A DNA stretch of 64,000 bases from Diphasiastrum complanatum (GCA_029204225.1 CM055097.1:28569192-28633191), one strand, 5' to 3'. Counted from the first letter of the stretch, positions 33,507 to 47,500 are shown. Program-made: numbers and translations. The notes: generated from the sequence alone by a model not told the origin.

Positions 33507-35840
33507 TCAAAATCTTGAGTTGCAGCTATTATCTCTTTCCAAACCGAATATTGAATCTTGGTTTCTTTGCCAAAATAATTTGATAAAAATCTACGAGCTT
33601 TAGATCCTCCAATGCTTGGTTTGCATGGAATATTTCATGATTTACCTAAAAGCTTGTCGTCTTTTTTATTTTAACATGGCCTTTATGTAAGCCTGCTTTA
33701 GACAATACATCCTCTAATCTGGATATAGCTTGCTTTGAAGATGATTCCGGTTTGGTATTTCATTCAAACAAGATGTGAAGATATATTATTTTCTATTATA
33801 TGCACCTCTACATGCAATGTCCAAATATGAACATTCTGAATAGAAATCGATAGTACGAGTTTCCAATTAGAATCTTCTCAATCTCTTGATATTCTTGTAC
33901 TCCTTGTCATGTCTTTTGATGTCTTCATGCAGTATAAACAAGGGTGTTCAGAGTTTGCACCATGGGATACATTGAACATACATTTTAATGTCTTCATCAG
34001 ATCTCCTGCTAAATGCCATTCTATGTTGAAAGTGCCAATTCCAAGAACATTGAGTATAACTCCCTCCATGTGATTTTTGATGGTGGCAAGATATGACATT
34101 CTATTAAATATCCATGAGAGAATGTCATGGTCTTCTTTCAACACCTATAAAAGAAACAAAAAATTGATCTAGTATAATATTGACATAGAGAAAATTATTC
34201 AAATAGAATCCATATAAGATTATCCCTATAGAATCTATAAAAGAACTACTATACCTGAAAAGCTGCTAACCACCAAATATCATTTTTTGATTGAACATTG
34301 AAGTTGAGGCCTTTTGAGTATTCTAAATTTGAAAGTGCTTCATTCATGATCGTAAGATTGACTCTCTCCATTTTTTGTCCTTTTATAATTTCAGACTAAT
34401 CTAACTTAAGAACAACTATCAACTTGTTATTGACATTCTCATTTGTAATACCATAAAAATATGTGATGAAGGTTAGTAACTATTTAATGTCAATAATTAG
34501 ATTGTTGGAATTGCTATAAACTAGACATTCTCCCTTCGAGCAATACACTTCATTGATATGAGATGGATTACCAACTATTTTCCGCATACCTTGGTTTAAC
34601 ATGTCATTTTTTTAAAAAAGATGAAATGGTTGTGGGATTGGAAACTTTTGAATACTTACCTGTGCAAATGCTTCATTTATCATCTTAAACATTGTTGCAT
34701 ATGCTTCTCTACTGATGCTAGAAAAATCACATACCCCCTGAACTAATGTAGTGTCCAATATTTCTCCAACTTCATTCATAATGCTATCAGTAATTGAAGC
34801 CTTAATATTTTTTATTTTGTTATTGTTTAACATTGATTTCATAGATTTAGAAGTTAAAAGAGAACCTAGTGAGTTTCCAATGGAAATCTCATCGGCCAAA
34901 TGGTCTTCAAGAACCAATGTTGATCTGCATTGCAAATATAATGTTCATAAAATAGTCAATAGAGATTAGGACACTTGTAGTATTCACAACATCATAATAA
35001 ACAAATAAACTATGAGTGGAAATTAATAAATAACAAAACTAGTATGATTGAATCAAAAAGTTCAAGAAATATTAAACCAAATAAGCTATAACTTTCTTAA
35101 ATGCACGGATTCTTCTTTTTCGATAACCTCCTCTAGATGATAGATCACATATATCCTTGGTTACCAGTCTTTTTCTCTTGTTGCTTTTTACCTTTCTGTT
35201 GAGCAGATCCATATCTTTAACAAGAGACAAATATGAGATGCGCATGGATTGAAATGCAATTTTTATCTCATCATTACTAGTTGTAAAATAATGCAAAGGA
35301 GATTTCAACATTTGAATCTCTTTCTTGGACATCTCATTTTCTTCCAAACAAGTTTTCAACTTTGTATATTTTTATTTGCATTCCTTTAATGTTTTCCTAG
35401 ATTCCTCTTCCAAAAAATGTATTCTTTGCATTGAATGTGCATTCCCATAGAGTTTCAAATTCTCACAGTAAGCCTAAAGGCCATTTTTGCCTTAACACAT
35501 ATAGATTATTAATTGAGTCACCGAATGAAAATCCGGATGTTGCAATGAATATGGATCAATAGGATACAATGTTCCTAATGACCATAAATCTACATGCCTT
35601 AGCATTTCCTCATGTATTGGATCATATCAAAAGTTAAAAATTTGGGTTGTTTTGAATTTCTTGTCCTGAGCGGAGCATATTCTGGTGACAGATCCACATG
35701 AAGATGATGAAGCTTTGTCATCAATACAATAGCATAGTAGCAAACAACACAATGACAATAACAGAGCTAGAGATGGCGCTAATAAACACTTGTATGACCC
35801 TAGAGATGGAGATGTGGTAGGCTTTGTTTCTAAAATGTCA
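33507..35840 (-). mobile_element. 2.3 kb repeat copy B, transposase-like cargo
   Basis: Second copy of the 7774-10063 repeat, same orientation, same right-hand end (ATGTCA at 35840), with about 45 bp more near 33841-33885. On its minus strand are an N-terminal segment (EEMLRHVDLWSLGTLYPID), the coiled-coil/KRKR segment (35359-35072), an exon with ASITDSIMNEVGEILDT (to about 34660), an exon with a stop just after LKLD, and the HLAGD...CLYC exon (34144-33878; Asp at 34001-34003). Two stops in the third exon make this copy defective too, but different lesions from copy A show the two decayed independently after duplicating. Right flank: non-copia DNA. Left flank: the short unrecognised frame. 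Confidence 0.65.
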
Positions 35841-36129
35841 TTCCTAATTCAAATTTTTTGAGTGTTCCCAACTATTGGGAGGGACTATTTTGACATTTTG
35901 AAAATTATACTTTAACTATGGTTAAGCACTAGTGACGTTTGATGTTTCTAAAATAAGGTAGATTCATTTTCATGGAAAGTAGTGCGGGCAAATGCATAAA
36001 GAAATTAGAAAATGATATCTTAATTACTTTATTGTTATTTTTATCTCTCCTACATGGCATTTCCTATAGGGCCCTCTTTGAGCCCATAAAAGAGGGCCCA
36101 TATTTTTTCTAATGCCAGGAGGACGTGGA

Positions 36130-37136
36130 TCTACTTCTTGAAAATCAAATCGGACGCATTTTCATGCTTCAAGGAATTCAAGGCTTTGGTTGAGAACCAA
36201 TTGGATGCCCATACTAAATTGCATAGAGGGGATGAGTAAAAACCAAGGGATTTTGAAGCCTTTTGCAAGGAGCAAGGAATCAAGAGGCAATTCATGCGCT
36301 GCATATCAATGGGGTAGCTAAAAGAAAAAACCGCACCATTTTGGAAAGCGCATGATCAATGGTGAAGCAAATGGGATTGGAAAATTTCTATTGGCCGGAG
36401 GTGTGCAATGCAACAACCTTCTTGCAAAACAAGACTCCCACTATCGTTGTTCTCAGTGTGACTCCCGAAGAGGCGATCACATGTATGAATCCAAAAATTG
36501 ATGAGTTTCGCATTTTTGGATGCAAGGCCTATGTGCACGGCCTATGCCAAAGGAAGAATGAAACAAGCTTGATGCAAAGTCCATTGAATGTGTCTTTTTT
36601 GGGTATGACGAGAAGGCAAAGGCCTACACATCTTTTTGATCCAATGATGCAGAAAATCCGTATTATCAATGATGTGATTCTTGATGAGATGCACAAGTTT
36701 GATGAAAGTGGTCATGCTAATGGTGATAGTGACATCTAGATGCTTCCAACTATCTTGAAAGAAGACAAAGATATAATTCCACATGAAATCGAACGTGAAG
36801 ATCAAGATTGGGAGGATGATCATGATCGAACTCCACCCATGCAAGAGCCAAGGCGGAGGTACTTGCCAATTTGGTGCTAGGAAAGAAAAACATGTGGGAA
36901 GCAAAAGGACTTATCAAGACGCTCTTTGGGAGACCTATTTGCCAAGAAGTGTGCTTGAATTGAAGGTATCAAAGTGGTACGAGATGATCATGTAAGATGC
37001 GAGAATGAATCTATTAGGATCAAGTTTTCAAGGAGAAGAGAGAACATCAATGAGAGAGAAGAAAACTCTTGATCGCTACCATGTGAATTACACCCTTATG
37101 AGTGACATCTTGAAGTGTCAAGAGCCAACGACCTTT
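36130..37136 (+). pseudogene. Copia integrase-RT fragment (Copia-4)
   Basis: Plus-strand frames read SCFKEFKALVENQLDAHTK, FCKEQGIKRQFM, NGVAKRKNRTILESA (catalytic Glu is Lys), YWPEVCNATTFLQNKTPT, FRIFGCKAYVHG, and later LMSDILKCQEPTTFS followed by decay. These are the copia integrase core, its C-terminal extension and the approach to RT. Several stops and frameshifts are present. It ends at about 37136, where the 3' non-coding end of the gypsy family begins. Confidence 0.8.
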
Positions 37137-37640
37137 AGTACAGTCATAAATGCTTTTTTCCACAATCTGAACCTATGGACAACCTAATTTTGACATTTAA
37201 AGATCATCTAGCAAGTCGACGAAGGTTCATAATGATGTTATGATGCTCGGCGAAAATTCTCAAAATGAAATATCACTGAACATTCGCCTGACTCAAAAAT
37301 TGAATTTTCTCTTGTCAGAAACCTTCGCGCACCTCAATTTAGATAAATCAAGGGTGGATGTACAGTCTGAGAGTCAGCGAAGGTTTTTGATACTATATTG
37401 GTCAAATCGGCCCAAAACAGTAGTTTTCTAAGTCCAATACTGTGCTTTCATTTTCTTATGCTGATGACTTCCTGACTTTTGCTCATCAGCTTTTCCTTAT
37501 TTTTTTTTCAACTGTCTTTTTCCAAAAAAAAAGTCAGCAAATTAAATACTGAAAACAAAAAATTGAAAACAAATAAAATGAAAAAATATATTGAGATCAG
37601 GCTTGCTGAACTGGCGGAGCAGGTTGCCGAAACTTGCGTA
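37137..37640 (-). repeat. Gypsy-A 3' non-coding end, copy 1
   Basis: Closely matches 43995-44500, which lies at the same place relative to the other gypsy copy. It contains the words CGAAGGTT and GCGAAGG. It is either the start of the 3' LTR or the 3' untranslated region plus part of the LTR. It is truncated at 37137 against a copia fragment. Confidence 0.7.
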
Positions 37641-37641
37641 A

Positions 37642-40600
37642 TCAGCTGTCATTTACCGGAGTATCAAATCGTTTCCCATCCAAGTGTTCAAGAATTACTG
37701 CGCCATAGTTCAGGATTTCCTTCACTTTATACGAACCTTCCCCAGTAAACTTCAACTTACCCTTGATCAGCTTGGTTTTGTACATCAATGCAAGATCTCC
37801 TGCTTCCAAATCTTTCTTATGCAATCGCCGATTGTGCCATGCCTTGTGGCGGGCTTTCTCTGCTGCTAAGGCATGAACTGCCATCAATCAGGTTTCACAT
37901 AATTTGTGCAACGCATCGTGGCAAAGTTGTAAAGACTGATCATCATTTAATCGTTCCGTTGCTCCTATGCATAAAGATGGGATTAAAAATTCAATTGGCC
38001 TAACAGCATCTTGACGATAAACCAGTTGAAAAGGTGTTTGATTTGTACTATTTTTGTAAGCGATTTTGAATGCCCATAATGCTGCATACAGTTTATGTTC
38101 CCAATCAGACTGACTCGTTTCAACTGTCTTTGTCATAATGGTGCAGAGAATCTTATTGGAAGATTCAGCTTGGCCATTCCCTCTGGGATAATAGGGAGTA
38201 CTAAATCTATGTATAACAAAAAAATCTTCCAGTAAACACTTTATTGTTTGATTAACAAAGTGTGTACCCCGATCACTGACAATTTTGATCGGACATCCAA
38301 ATCTGATTATAATATTTTCATATAGAAACTTAGTTGTAGATTTCACATCAGCTACTTTGATAGCTTTGGCTTCAACCCACTTGGTCATATAATCAGTTGC
38401 GACGATAATGTAGCGAGCCTGAGATCCTTGAGCAGCGGGATGAATAGGACCAACATAATCTAGTCCCCATTTTTCAAAAGGTGCTTGCGATAAAACCAGA
38501 TGTAAGGGTCCATAATTCTGTCGAGTAGGCCGTCGTGCTCACTGGCAGACATCACATGTCCGAATAAAATTTTTGGATTTGTAAGTTGTCTGCTTGCAAA
38601 TCGTATAGGATAATTCTTCTTATAGTCACCTGGCTATGTCAAAACTGATCCAATGGCGTATTTTGAGGTGTCCGTATGAACATGAAACTCTAATGTCCAA
38701 TCTGGAGAACGCAGTATTGGTGCTGAAGATAATGCTTTTTTTAACTTTTCAAAGGCTTCTAACGCCTCTACTGTCCAAATAGGAACAATAGTTAACTTGT
38801 ATATAGGTCGTGCTAAATCCGCAAAGAAGATAATAAAAATTTGATAGTAGTTCGCATGACCCATAAACACATAAACTCCTCGAATTGTTGCTGGCGGTGG
38901 CAATTCCACAATACCTTTGATCTTAGAATAATCGGTAGCAATACCATGTCTTGATATCACATGTCCAAGCACCACTTCGTGAAAAACCCATATCTGGCAT
39001 TTTTCTGCATTTAGCGAAATCTGATATTTGCGACATCTTTCAAAGACTTTTTCCAATCGATCCAGGTGGTCTGTATCTGTACTATGAACTCCCAAGTCAT
39101 CCAAGTAAATTTCAAGAAATTTTTGCAGATAATCTTTAAAGGCAAATTGCATTACTCTTTGGAATGAACTTGGTGTATTACAGAGTCCAAACGACATTAC
39201 TTTGTAAGCATAGTTCTGTTGCAAAAGCAGTTTTGTGGCGATCGGCAGGTGCAATCTTAACCTGGTTGTAACGATTAAATCCATCCAGGAAACTATAAGC
39301 TTCCACTCCAGCAAGGCGATAATGCTTTCAGTAAAAGGTGCGGGAAAGTGATCCTTCCATGTCACTTTATTCAATGCTTTGAGATTCATACAAATTTGCA
39401 ATTTCTCATTTTTTTAGGAATAATGACAATCGGTGAAATCCATTCGGTATGCTCGATCTCATAAATGAAATCGACGTCAAGCAATCTCTGAAGTGCTTTC
39501 TTTATCAGATCTGCCACATTAGGATTACAGCGATAGAACTTTGTAACCTTTGGTACTGCATCAGGTACTAAAGATATGGTATGTTCATTGACTGATGTCG
39601 GAATACCCTTCAAATCTTAATAAGTCCATGCAAAACAATCTTGATACTTAATAAGTAGCAAACGGAGTGCTTGATACTGTTTAGGATTAAGTTGTGATCC
39701 CACTTGTACAATCTTTTCTGGTTCTCCTGGTTCTGCAAGATTCATTGGCTGCGTCCTAGCTGGGCCATCGTAAACCTCTTTAGATTCTGACATGTGTTCT
39801 TCAGGTTCACAATGTGCTTTAGGTAACATGATTACTACATCATCCAATGTATAACGTTTAAAATGCTCTGGCATATCATGCTGGACTACATTTGCTTGTT
39901 CTTTTTCGAACGGACTTGTCTTGGATCTTTGTTTAGTCTTCTTAGCAGGAATTGATCGTGGAGGTGATGACTTCCGGGATGATTAATCTTTCTTCTCAAG
40001 TGAAGACTTTTTAGATGATGATGTCTTGCTGAAGATCTGACTTGAAGAATTATTCTTGACTTTTTCTTTGTCTTTATTCAATAGAGGTGGCACTTCGTTT
40101 AAATCAATCTTTTGAGGGGGATTTTCCCATTTCAGGACCGTATTATAATCTTGCTTTGCTTGTTTCTTCGTCATCGAACCTGTCATCATGTCTCCCTTCA
40201 ATATAACTACTTTGGACGATTTGATTGTTGGTTCATCAGGAACATTACGCACTCCAAATCTGGTCAGATCCATATGATGTAGAATCTGTTCATCCGTAAG
40301 TTCTACATTGCCATCATAAGTTAAGGCATGGCTCATTGGTATGAGATCATCCTCAATTGGATCTGGTATAGGTTCCGTTGATATCCAGGCTACATTCAGC
40401 ACATTTAGTGGAAACATGATTGGCGTATCCAAAGTTCGATCTAACAAGGAAATCTCGCTCATCTCTGATTGAATATCTTGTTGACACATATATCTTGCTG
40501 TACAATCAATTGTTGAAAGAGCTTCGTTCCAATTGACAGTATCCGTTTGAGAATCGTAGTGAACTCCCAATTTTTTCTCTGGTCGATCACAAGTGTAATC

Positions 40601-42990
40601 CGTTGTTGATGAATCGTCATCCGCTTTTTGAACCACTGGCTTGATAGTCCAAGTCGTAGGATCAATTTTAACTACACATTCACGATTTTCAAAAGTGATT
40701 TTGCCAGTACCCCAATTATGAACTACTTGCGCAACTCGTAACCATGGACGTCCTAAGAGAACTCGGTAGACATTTGGTGATTCTGGTAAGTCCATTACGA
40801 TGAAAGTAATGACAAACTGTACTCCTGCAATCCTGACATGTATATCTTCCACCATTCCTCGTGGACGAACCGTCGTTTGATCAGCTAGCTTAATAGCAAA
40901 AGTAGCAGGCTTAATCTTTGTAAGGCCCCATTTTGTACATAGCTTTGTAGAAATCAGGTTAACTCCTAAACAGCCGTCTATCATGGCTGCTTTTTTAGAA
41001 AATTGTCTATGTTGTATTGGCAGAGTGATATTCTTTTGTTCACTTTCCCAAGCTGCTCCAACATGTAGTACATCTTTAGATTCTTCAAATCCAGCACAAA
41101 AGAGCGGCTCCTGATGGTCTTCTGATTCTTCTTGAGCTAGCTTTTGCGCTAAGACTTCTTTTGCTTTTGGCACCAACTTTAGGAGCTCTCCCAATGAAAT
41201 ATTGATCTTGCTAGACAAAATATTCATGAGTAATTCTGTATGTGGTGCTTCCGGTTCCGTCATCTTGAAGGGTTCTTCGTGATGATGTATCTGATCATTC
41301 ATATCCGTACGTAAATTTCTTGAAGGCTGCAATGGTGAAGACCGAACTTCAGCTGTTACTTTAGCAGCTTCAAGTTCCTCTTCTTCTTGCAGATGCTTAA
41401 TCCACTATCTCATATCTTGATATCTTCGTTTTTATGCATTAAGATTTGGATAAACTTCTAATGCTGTTGGTATATCGTTCAATGGTATACAATCAGCAGG
41501 TACTGAATCCACTACTGGTTCTTTTTGCTTTTGTGCTCTGGTAACCACCATCAAGGGTGCACTTGGTTTATTGTGAGCTACCGATCCTTGCTTGATTGTT
41601 ATCAAATCTACAAGTGCTGTAGCTGGTGGTGGATTCGGTCTTGCTGGACAGTCTTTATAGCAATGCCCATATCCACAGTCACGACAGAATGATACAATTT
41701 TTTTTTAATTTGGGCATTCTGCAACTCTGTGATTTTCTCCACATGCAAAGCATCCAAGTGGTGCTCTGGCCCAATTTCTCGAGGCTTGTTGTTGAGCGGC
41801 AGCATAAATGGCATACTATTCTGAAGATCCACATTCCGGATCATTACCATAGCTCCATTGCTCAGCACTTCCGTAAGGTTTTGGTTCCATTAAATTGACA
41901 GGAGGAGCGGAGTGCTTTGGTGGGGCAGGCAAGGCTAGACGCTCCGGGTATCCAAGAGTAGATTGTCATAGTCTTGCTGCTGGATTGCCTTCATACTGTG
42001 GATCTCGATATCCCATCTAGGCATACCATTGCTGAATCATCCGAGGATTGAAGTTGCAAAAGGCAGTCTCATGGTCAGGTGAATTACATAGATGGCAAAC
42101 ACTGATTTCCATTCATTTTTTCAATTAAGGACACTCGTTCACTGCGTGATTTCTTGTACAAATAGAACACAAGACATTTTCCCTGCAAGAAAAGTCTTTG
42201 CAAACTTCTCAGGTTCCTTGTTCGCTTCTCCGTGGAAATTTTCCAATGCTTTGATCTTCTCATCAAATTGCAACTGCAACTTTTCCATCTGTTTCTGCTG
42301 GGTCTTCCCAAGTTTCTCGAACTCATTGAGCATCATTTCTGTAGTAGCATTGGCATTCGTTGATGCAATAGTGGTGGATGTCGTAGTAGTCTGCCCTCCT
42401 GTATAAGGCAACATAATGACATTCGGCTCATCATCTGAATCTTCATCCTCCTCCCAAATTGCATCGTCCATCGCATTTTGCAAAAGTGCGTATTCATTAT
42501 GACGTTTCAGTTCACGTCTGATCCGTTTAGGTAGACCTAACAAAAACCACATAATCATGGCATTTTCATTAATCAGCTCAGGCTCACATTCAGATCTAAG
42601 ACGTTTCACCCTTTCGATGTAATCTTGAACCATTTTCCGCTTTCCCATTTTAATTTTACTTAAAAGTAGGAAAGGGTCTTCCATAAACTTTCACGGTTTG
42701 AACCGTGTGATAAGGGCTCGTTCAACAACCTCCCAATCTGTATGCTCAGTTTCATCTTGGTTATAGTACCAATCTTGTGTTGCACCTGTTAAGGCCATAG
42801 GAAACAACTTAAGTTTATCTTGAGGATAAATCTCACCATAGACCTCACAAGATTCAGCATAGATCTGAAGAAATCGAACTGGATCTATTAATCCATTATA
42901 TTTGGGTAGATCCAATCGGGGTGCTCTTCTAACAATAATTGGATTGACCTCCTGTGGAGCACCTCCAGGAACAGCTCCAGGGGCAGCCAT
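37642..42990 (-). pseudogene. Gypsy-A copy 1: gag-protease-RT-integrase
   Basis: Minus strand from ATG at 42990. Gag: LPKYNGLIDPVRFLQIY, then GATQDWYYNQDE. Two zinc knuckles: CFACGENHRVAEC and CRDCGYGHCYKDC (about 41765-41640). Protease: AAMIDGCLGVNLIS (Asp codon near 40977). RT: MSFGLCNTPSSFQRVM and IYLDDLGVHSTD. Integrase: VSDRGTHF and NGQAESSN. Lesions relative to copy 2: CAA to TAA near 39618, a one-base deletion near 39405, a small deletion near 39210, CGA to TGA near 37888, and loss of about 620 bp covering RNase H and the integrase zinc finger at about 38577. The RT motif and the long gag-protease spacer suggest the Athila/Tat side of plant gypsy elements, which is inference. Confidence 0.93.
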
Positions 42991-43994
42991 TTAGATCAAA
43001 TTGATAATATGATTGGATATAGATTTTTTCAAAAAGTATTTCAGATTAGATCTGCTAGCTCTATTCCACTTTTCAAGAATCTGGTTCTATATGATGAAAA
43101 ACTACCCAATAATTCGATCAATCAATACTTCTCAAAAATGATAAATCTCTCAGAGTCCAATTTAGCTATATCAGATCTGATCCAAATTTTGACAGAGACT
43201 TGATCTGGAAAATCAAAAACTAAAAATAGGACTGGCGAAGATTATCTAGGCGAAGGTTCAACAGTGCTATTTTGGGATAAAAATTCTTTGAACACTTTTC
43301 TGACAATTTCTTGGAAAATAAGCTTCGTCGATTTCTCAGATGGAAGATCTGACATAGTGAAAACTATGGACAATCGGACGAAGGTTTCTGACACAAGAAA
43401 ATACAGTTTTTGTGATCTAGCGAGGGTAAAAATCAAGAGTTTTTGTGATCTGATCAAGATAAATATTTTTCAAACTCAAAAATAGCATTTTTATATAAAT
43501 AAAATGTTCTGAAAACTCGGCGAAGGTTATGGCGAAGGAGCAAGAGTAGTAATGGTAATTTCACAAAAAAGTGATTTTTTTTTGGCAAAAATATGACAAT
43601 ATGACAACTGATCCTCTTAAAACCTGTCTATTTTTGACATTATTCTTCTCCGACCTGGCAATAGATGGATCTGAATCACATCTAAGCGCAATGAATTGGG
43701 CGAAGGTTCTTTTTTTGTATTTTTTAGGATTGGGTCATCCACTGAGTGACCATGTTTGTGCTAGGAAGAATCATGATGTCCGTTGCAGATGAGACATCAC
43801 GATGGATAGTATAGCACGAAGACTGGGAAGTATCGATAGAAGACATGATGAACAAAAATTTGCAGGCATATACAGTACTATAAAAATAGACTATAGAAAT
43901 CTCGACGAAGGTTTCTAGGGATCTGAACCTATCAAGCGAACGTTTTCTAGGGCTGGTGAAGAATGAACCTTCGTCCAGGAGGGTCCTTCGTCCA
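42991..43994 (-). other. Gypsy-A leader and/or LTR between the two copies
   Basis: Non-coding, with the word CGAAGGTT or GCGAAGG repeated at about 43248, 43379, 43519, 43530, 43700 and 43907, and in reverse near 43969 and 43986. It separates the gag of copy 1 from the 3' end of copy 2. I could not fix LTR edges or a primer site, so the split between LTR and leader is unknown. Confidence 0.55.
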
Positions 43995-44500
43995 GGTACT
44001 GTCATAAATGTTTTTTTCCACAATCTGAACCTATGGACAACCTAATTCTGACATTTTAAGATCATCTAGCAGGTCAGCGAAGGTTCATAATGACGTTATG
44101 ATGCTCGACGAAGGTTCCAAAAATGGCATATCACTGAACATTCGTCTGACTCAAAAAATTGAATTTTCTCTTGTCAGAAACCTTCACCCACCTCAATTTC
44201 GATAAATCAAGGGTAGATGTATAGTCTGAGAGCTCAGCGAAGGTTTCTGATACTGTATTGGTCAAATAGACCCAAAAAAGTGGTTTTCTAAGTCATTTTT
44301 CATAAAAATACTGTGCTTCCGTTTCCTTATGCTGATGACTTCCTGACTTTTGCTCATCAGTCTTTTCTTATTTATTTAATTTTTTTCAACTATCTTTTTT
44401 CAAAAAAAGTCAGCAAATTAAATACTGAAAACAAAAAATTGAAAACAAATAAAATGAAAATATATATCGGGATCAAGCTTGCTGAACTGGCGGAGCAAGC
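43995..44500 (-). repeat. Gypsy-A 3' non-coding end, copy 2
   Basis: Partner of 37137-37640. It follows directly after the integrase tail of copy 2 and leads into the leader of copy 1, so the two gypsy copies are head to tail and may share a single LTR here. Confidence 0.7.
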
Positions 44501-47500
44501 TGCCGAGACTTGCATAATCGGCTGTCATTTACCGGAGTATCAAATCATTTCCCATCCAAGTGCTCAAGAATTACTGTGCCACAGTTCAGGATTTGCTTCA
44601 CTTTATACGGGCTTCCCCAGTAAACTTCAACTTACCCTTGATCAGCTTGCAAGATCTCCTGCTTCCAAATCTTTCTTATGTAATCGCCGATCGTGCCATG
44701 CCTTGCGGCAGACTTTCTCTACTGCTAAGGCATGAACTGCCATCAATCGGGTTTCACATAATTTGTGCAACGCATCATGGCAAAGTTGTAAAGACTGATC
44801 ATCATTTAATCGTTCCGTTGCTGCTATGCATAAAGATGGGATTAAAAATTCAATTGGCATAATAACATCTTGACCATAAACCAATTGAAAAGTTGTTTGA
44901 TTTGTACTATTTTTGTAAGCGGTTTTGAATGCCCATAATGCTGCATATAGTTTATGTTCCCAATCAGACCGACTCATTTCAACTGTCTTTGTCATAATGG
45001 TGCAGAGAATCTTATTGGAAGATTCAGCTTGGCCATTCTCTCTGGGATAATAGGGAGTACTAAATCTGTGTATAACAAAAAAATCTTCCAGTAAACACTT
45101 TATTGTTTGATTAACAAAGTGTGTACCCCGATCACTGACAATTTCGATCGGACATCCAAATCTGATTATAATATTTTCATATAGAAACTTAGCTGTAGAT
45201 TTCGCATTAGCTACTTTGACAGCTTTGGCTTCAACCCACTTGGTCATATAATCAGTTGCGACGATAATGTAGCGAGTCTAAGATCCTTGAGCAGCGGAAT
45301 GAATAGGACCAACATAATCTAGTCCCCATTTTTCAAACGGTGCTTGCGATAAAATCGGATGTAAGGGTCCATAATTCTGTCGAGTAGGCCATCATGCTCG
45401 CTGGCATACATCACATGTTTGAATAAAATTTTCTATGTCCTTATGAAGCGTAGGCCACCAACAACCAGATTGCAAAAGTTTGCGAACAGTAATATCTGTA
45501 GAGAAGTGTCCTCCACCCATGTCATCATGTGAAAACATGACTAGATCTGGTACTTCATGCGGTAAAACACATCTTCGTAAAATATTATCTGATCCACGAC
45601 GATACAATTGTCCTGCAATTAATTGATAAGGTTGAGCCTTATGAATCAATTGTCTTTTCTGTACTTTTGTCAAAGAGTCATTTGGTTGTCCTAGCATCAG
45701 GTACTCAACAATATCTACCACCCACTCAGGTACTGCTTCAACATAGAACAACGCAACATCTGGCAGTTCATCATCCACTTTAGTATTAACTGGTGCGGAT
45801 TCAATTCTGAAACGTGATCGGCTAGATAATGTTGCTTCCCCTTTCTGACCACAATTCGAAAGTCAAATTTAGTCAATAATAATAACCATCTTGCAATACG
45901 TCCAGTATTACATGTCTTATTTACCAAGTAAAGTAACGGTTGATGATCCGTATAAAATGCAAAGTGCATGAGATAGTGACAAAATTTCCGAACAGAAAAA
46001 ATCATGGCTAGCGCTTTACATTCTGTTGTTGAATAATTCTTCTCTGAATTTGTAAGCTGTCTGCTTGCAAATCGTATAGGATAATCCTTCTTATAGTCAC
46101 CTGTCTACGTCAAAACTGATCCAATGGCGTATTTTGAGACGTCCATATGAACATGAAACTCTAATGTTCAATCTGGAGAATGCAGTATTGGTGCTGAAGA
46201 TTATGCTTTTTTTAACTTTTCAAAGGCTTCTAACGCCTCTACTGTCCAAATAGGAACAATAATAATTTTGTATATAGGTTGTGCTAAATCCACAAAGAAG
46301 ATAATAAAAATTTGATAGTAGTTCGCATGACCCATAAACACATAAACTCCTTGAATTGTTGCTGCCGGTGGCAATTCCACAATAACTTTGATCTTAGAAT
46401 AATCGGTGGCAATACCATGTCTTGATATCACATGTCCAAGTACCACTTCGTGAGAAACCCATATCTGGTATTTTTCTGGATTTAGAGAAATTTGATTTTT
46501 GCGGCATCTTTCAAAGACTTTCTCCAATCGATCCAGGTGGTCTGTATCTGTACTATGAACTCCGAAGTCATCCAAGTAAATTTCAAGAAATTTCTGCAGA
46601 TAATCTTTAAAGGCAAATTGTATTACTCTTTGGAATGAACTTGGTGCATTACAGAGTCCAAACGACATTACTTTGTAAGCATAGGTGCCCCATTCTGTTG
46701 CAAAAGCAGTTTTGTGACGATCGGCAGGTGCAATCTTAACCTGGTTGTAACCATTAAATCCATCCAGGAAACTATAAGCTTCCACTCCAGCAAGGCGATC
46801 CAAAATGTTTTCAGTAAAAGGTAATGAAAAGTGATCCTTCCGTGTTACTTTATTCAATGCTTTGAGATTCACACAGATTCGCAATTTTTCATTTTTCTTA
46901 GGAACAATGACAATCAATGAAATCCATTCGGTATGCTCGATCTCATAAATGAAATCGACGTCAAGCAATCTCTGAAGTGCTTTCTGTATCAGATCTGCCA
47001 CATTAGGATTACAGCGATAGAACTTTGTAACCTTTGGTACTGCATCAAGTACTAAAGGTATGGTATGTTCAATGACTGATGTCGGAATACCCTTCAAATC
47101 TTGATAAGTCCATGCAAAACAATCTTGATACTTAATAAGTATCAAACAGAGTGCTTGATACTGTTCAAGAGTAAGTTGTGATCCCACTTGTACAATCTAA
47201 TGTGGTTCTCCTAGTTCTGCAATATTCATTGACTGCGTCCTAGCTGGGCCATCGTAAACCTCTTTAGATTCCGGCATGTGTTCTTCAGGTTCACGATGTG
47301 CTTTAGGTAACATGATAACCACATCATCCAATGTATAACGTTTAAAATGATCTGGCATATCATGCTGGACTACATTTGCTTGTTCTTTTTCGAAAGGACT
47401 TGTCTTGGATCTTTGTTTAGTCTTCTTAGCAGGAATTGATCGTGGAGGTGATGACTTTCGGGATGATAAATCTTGCTTTTCAGGTGAAGACTTTTTAGAT

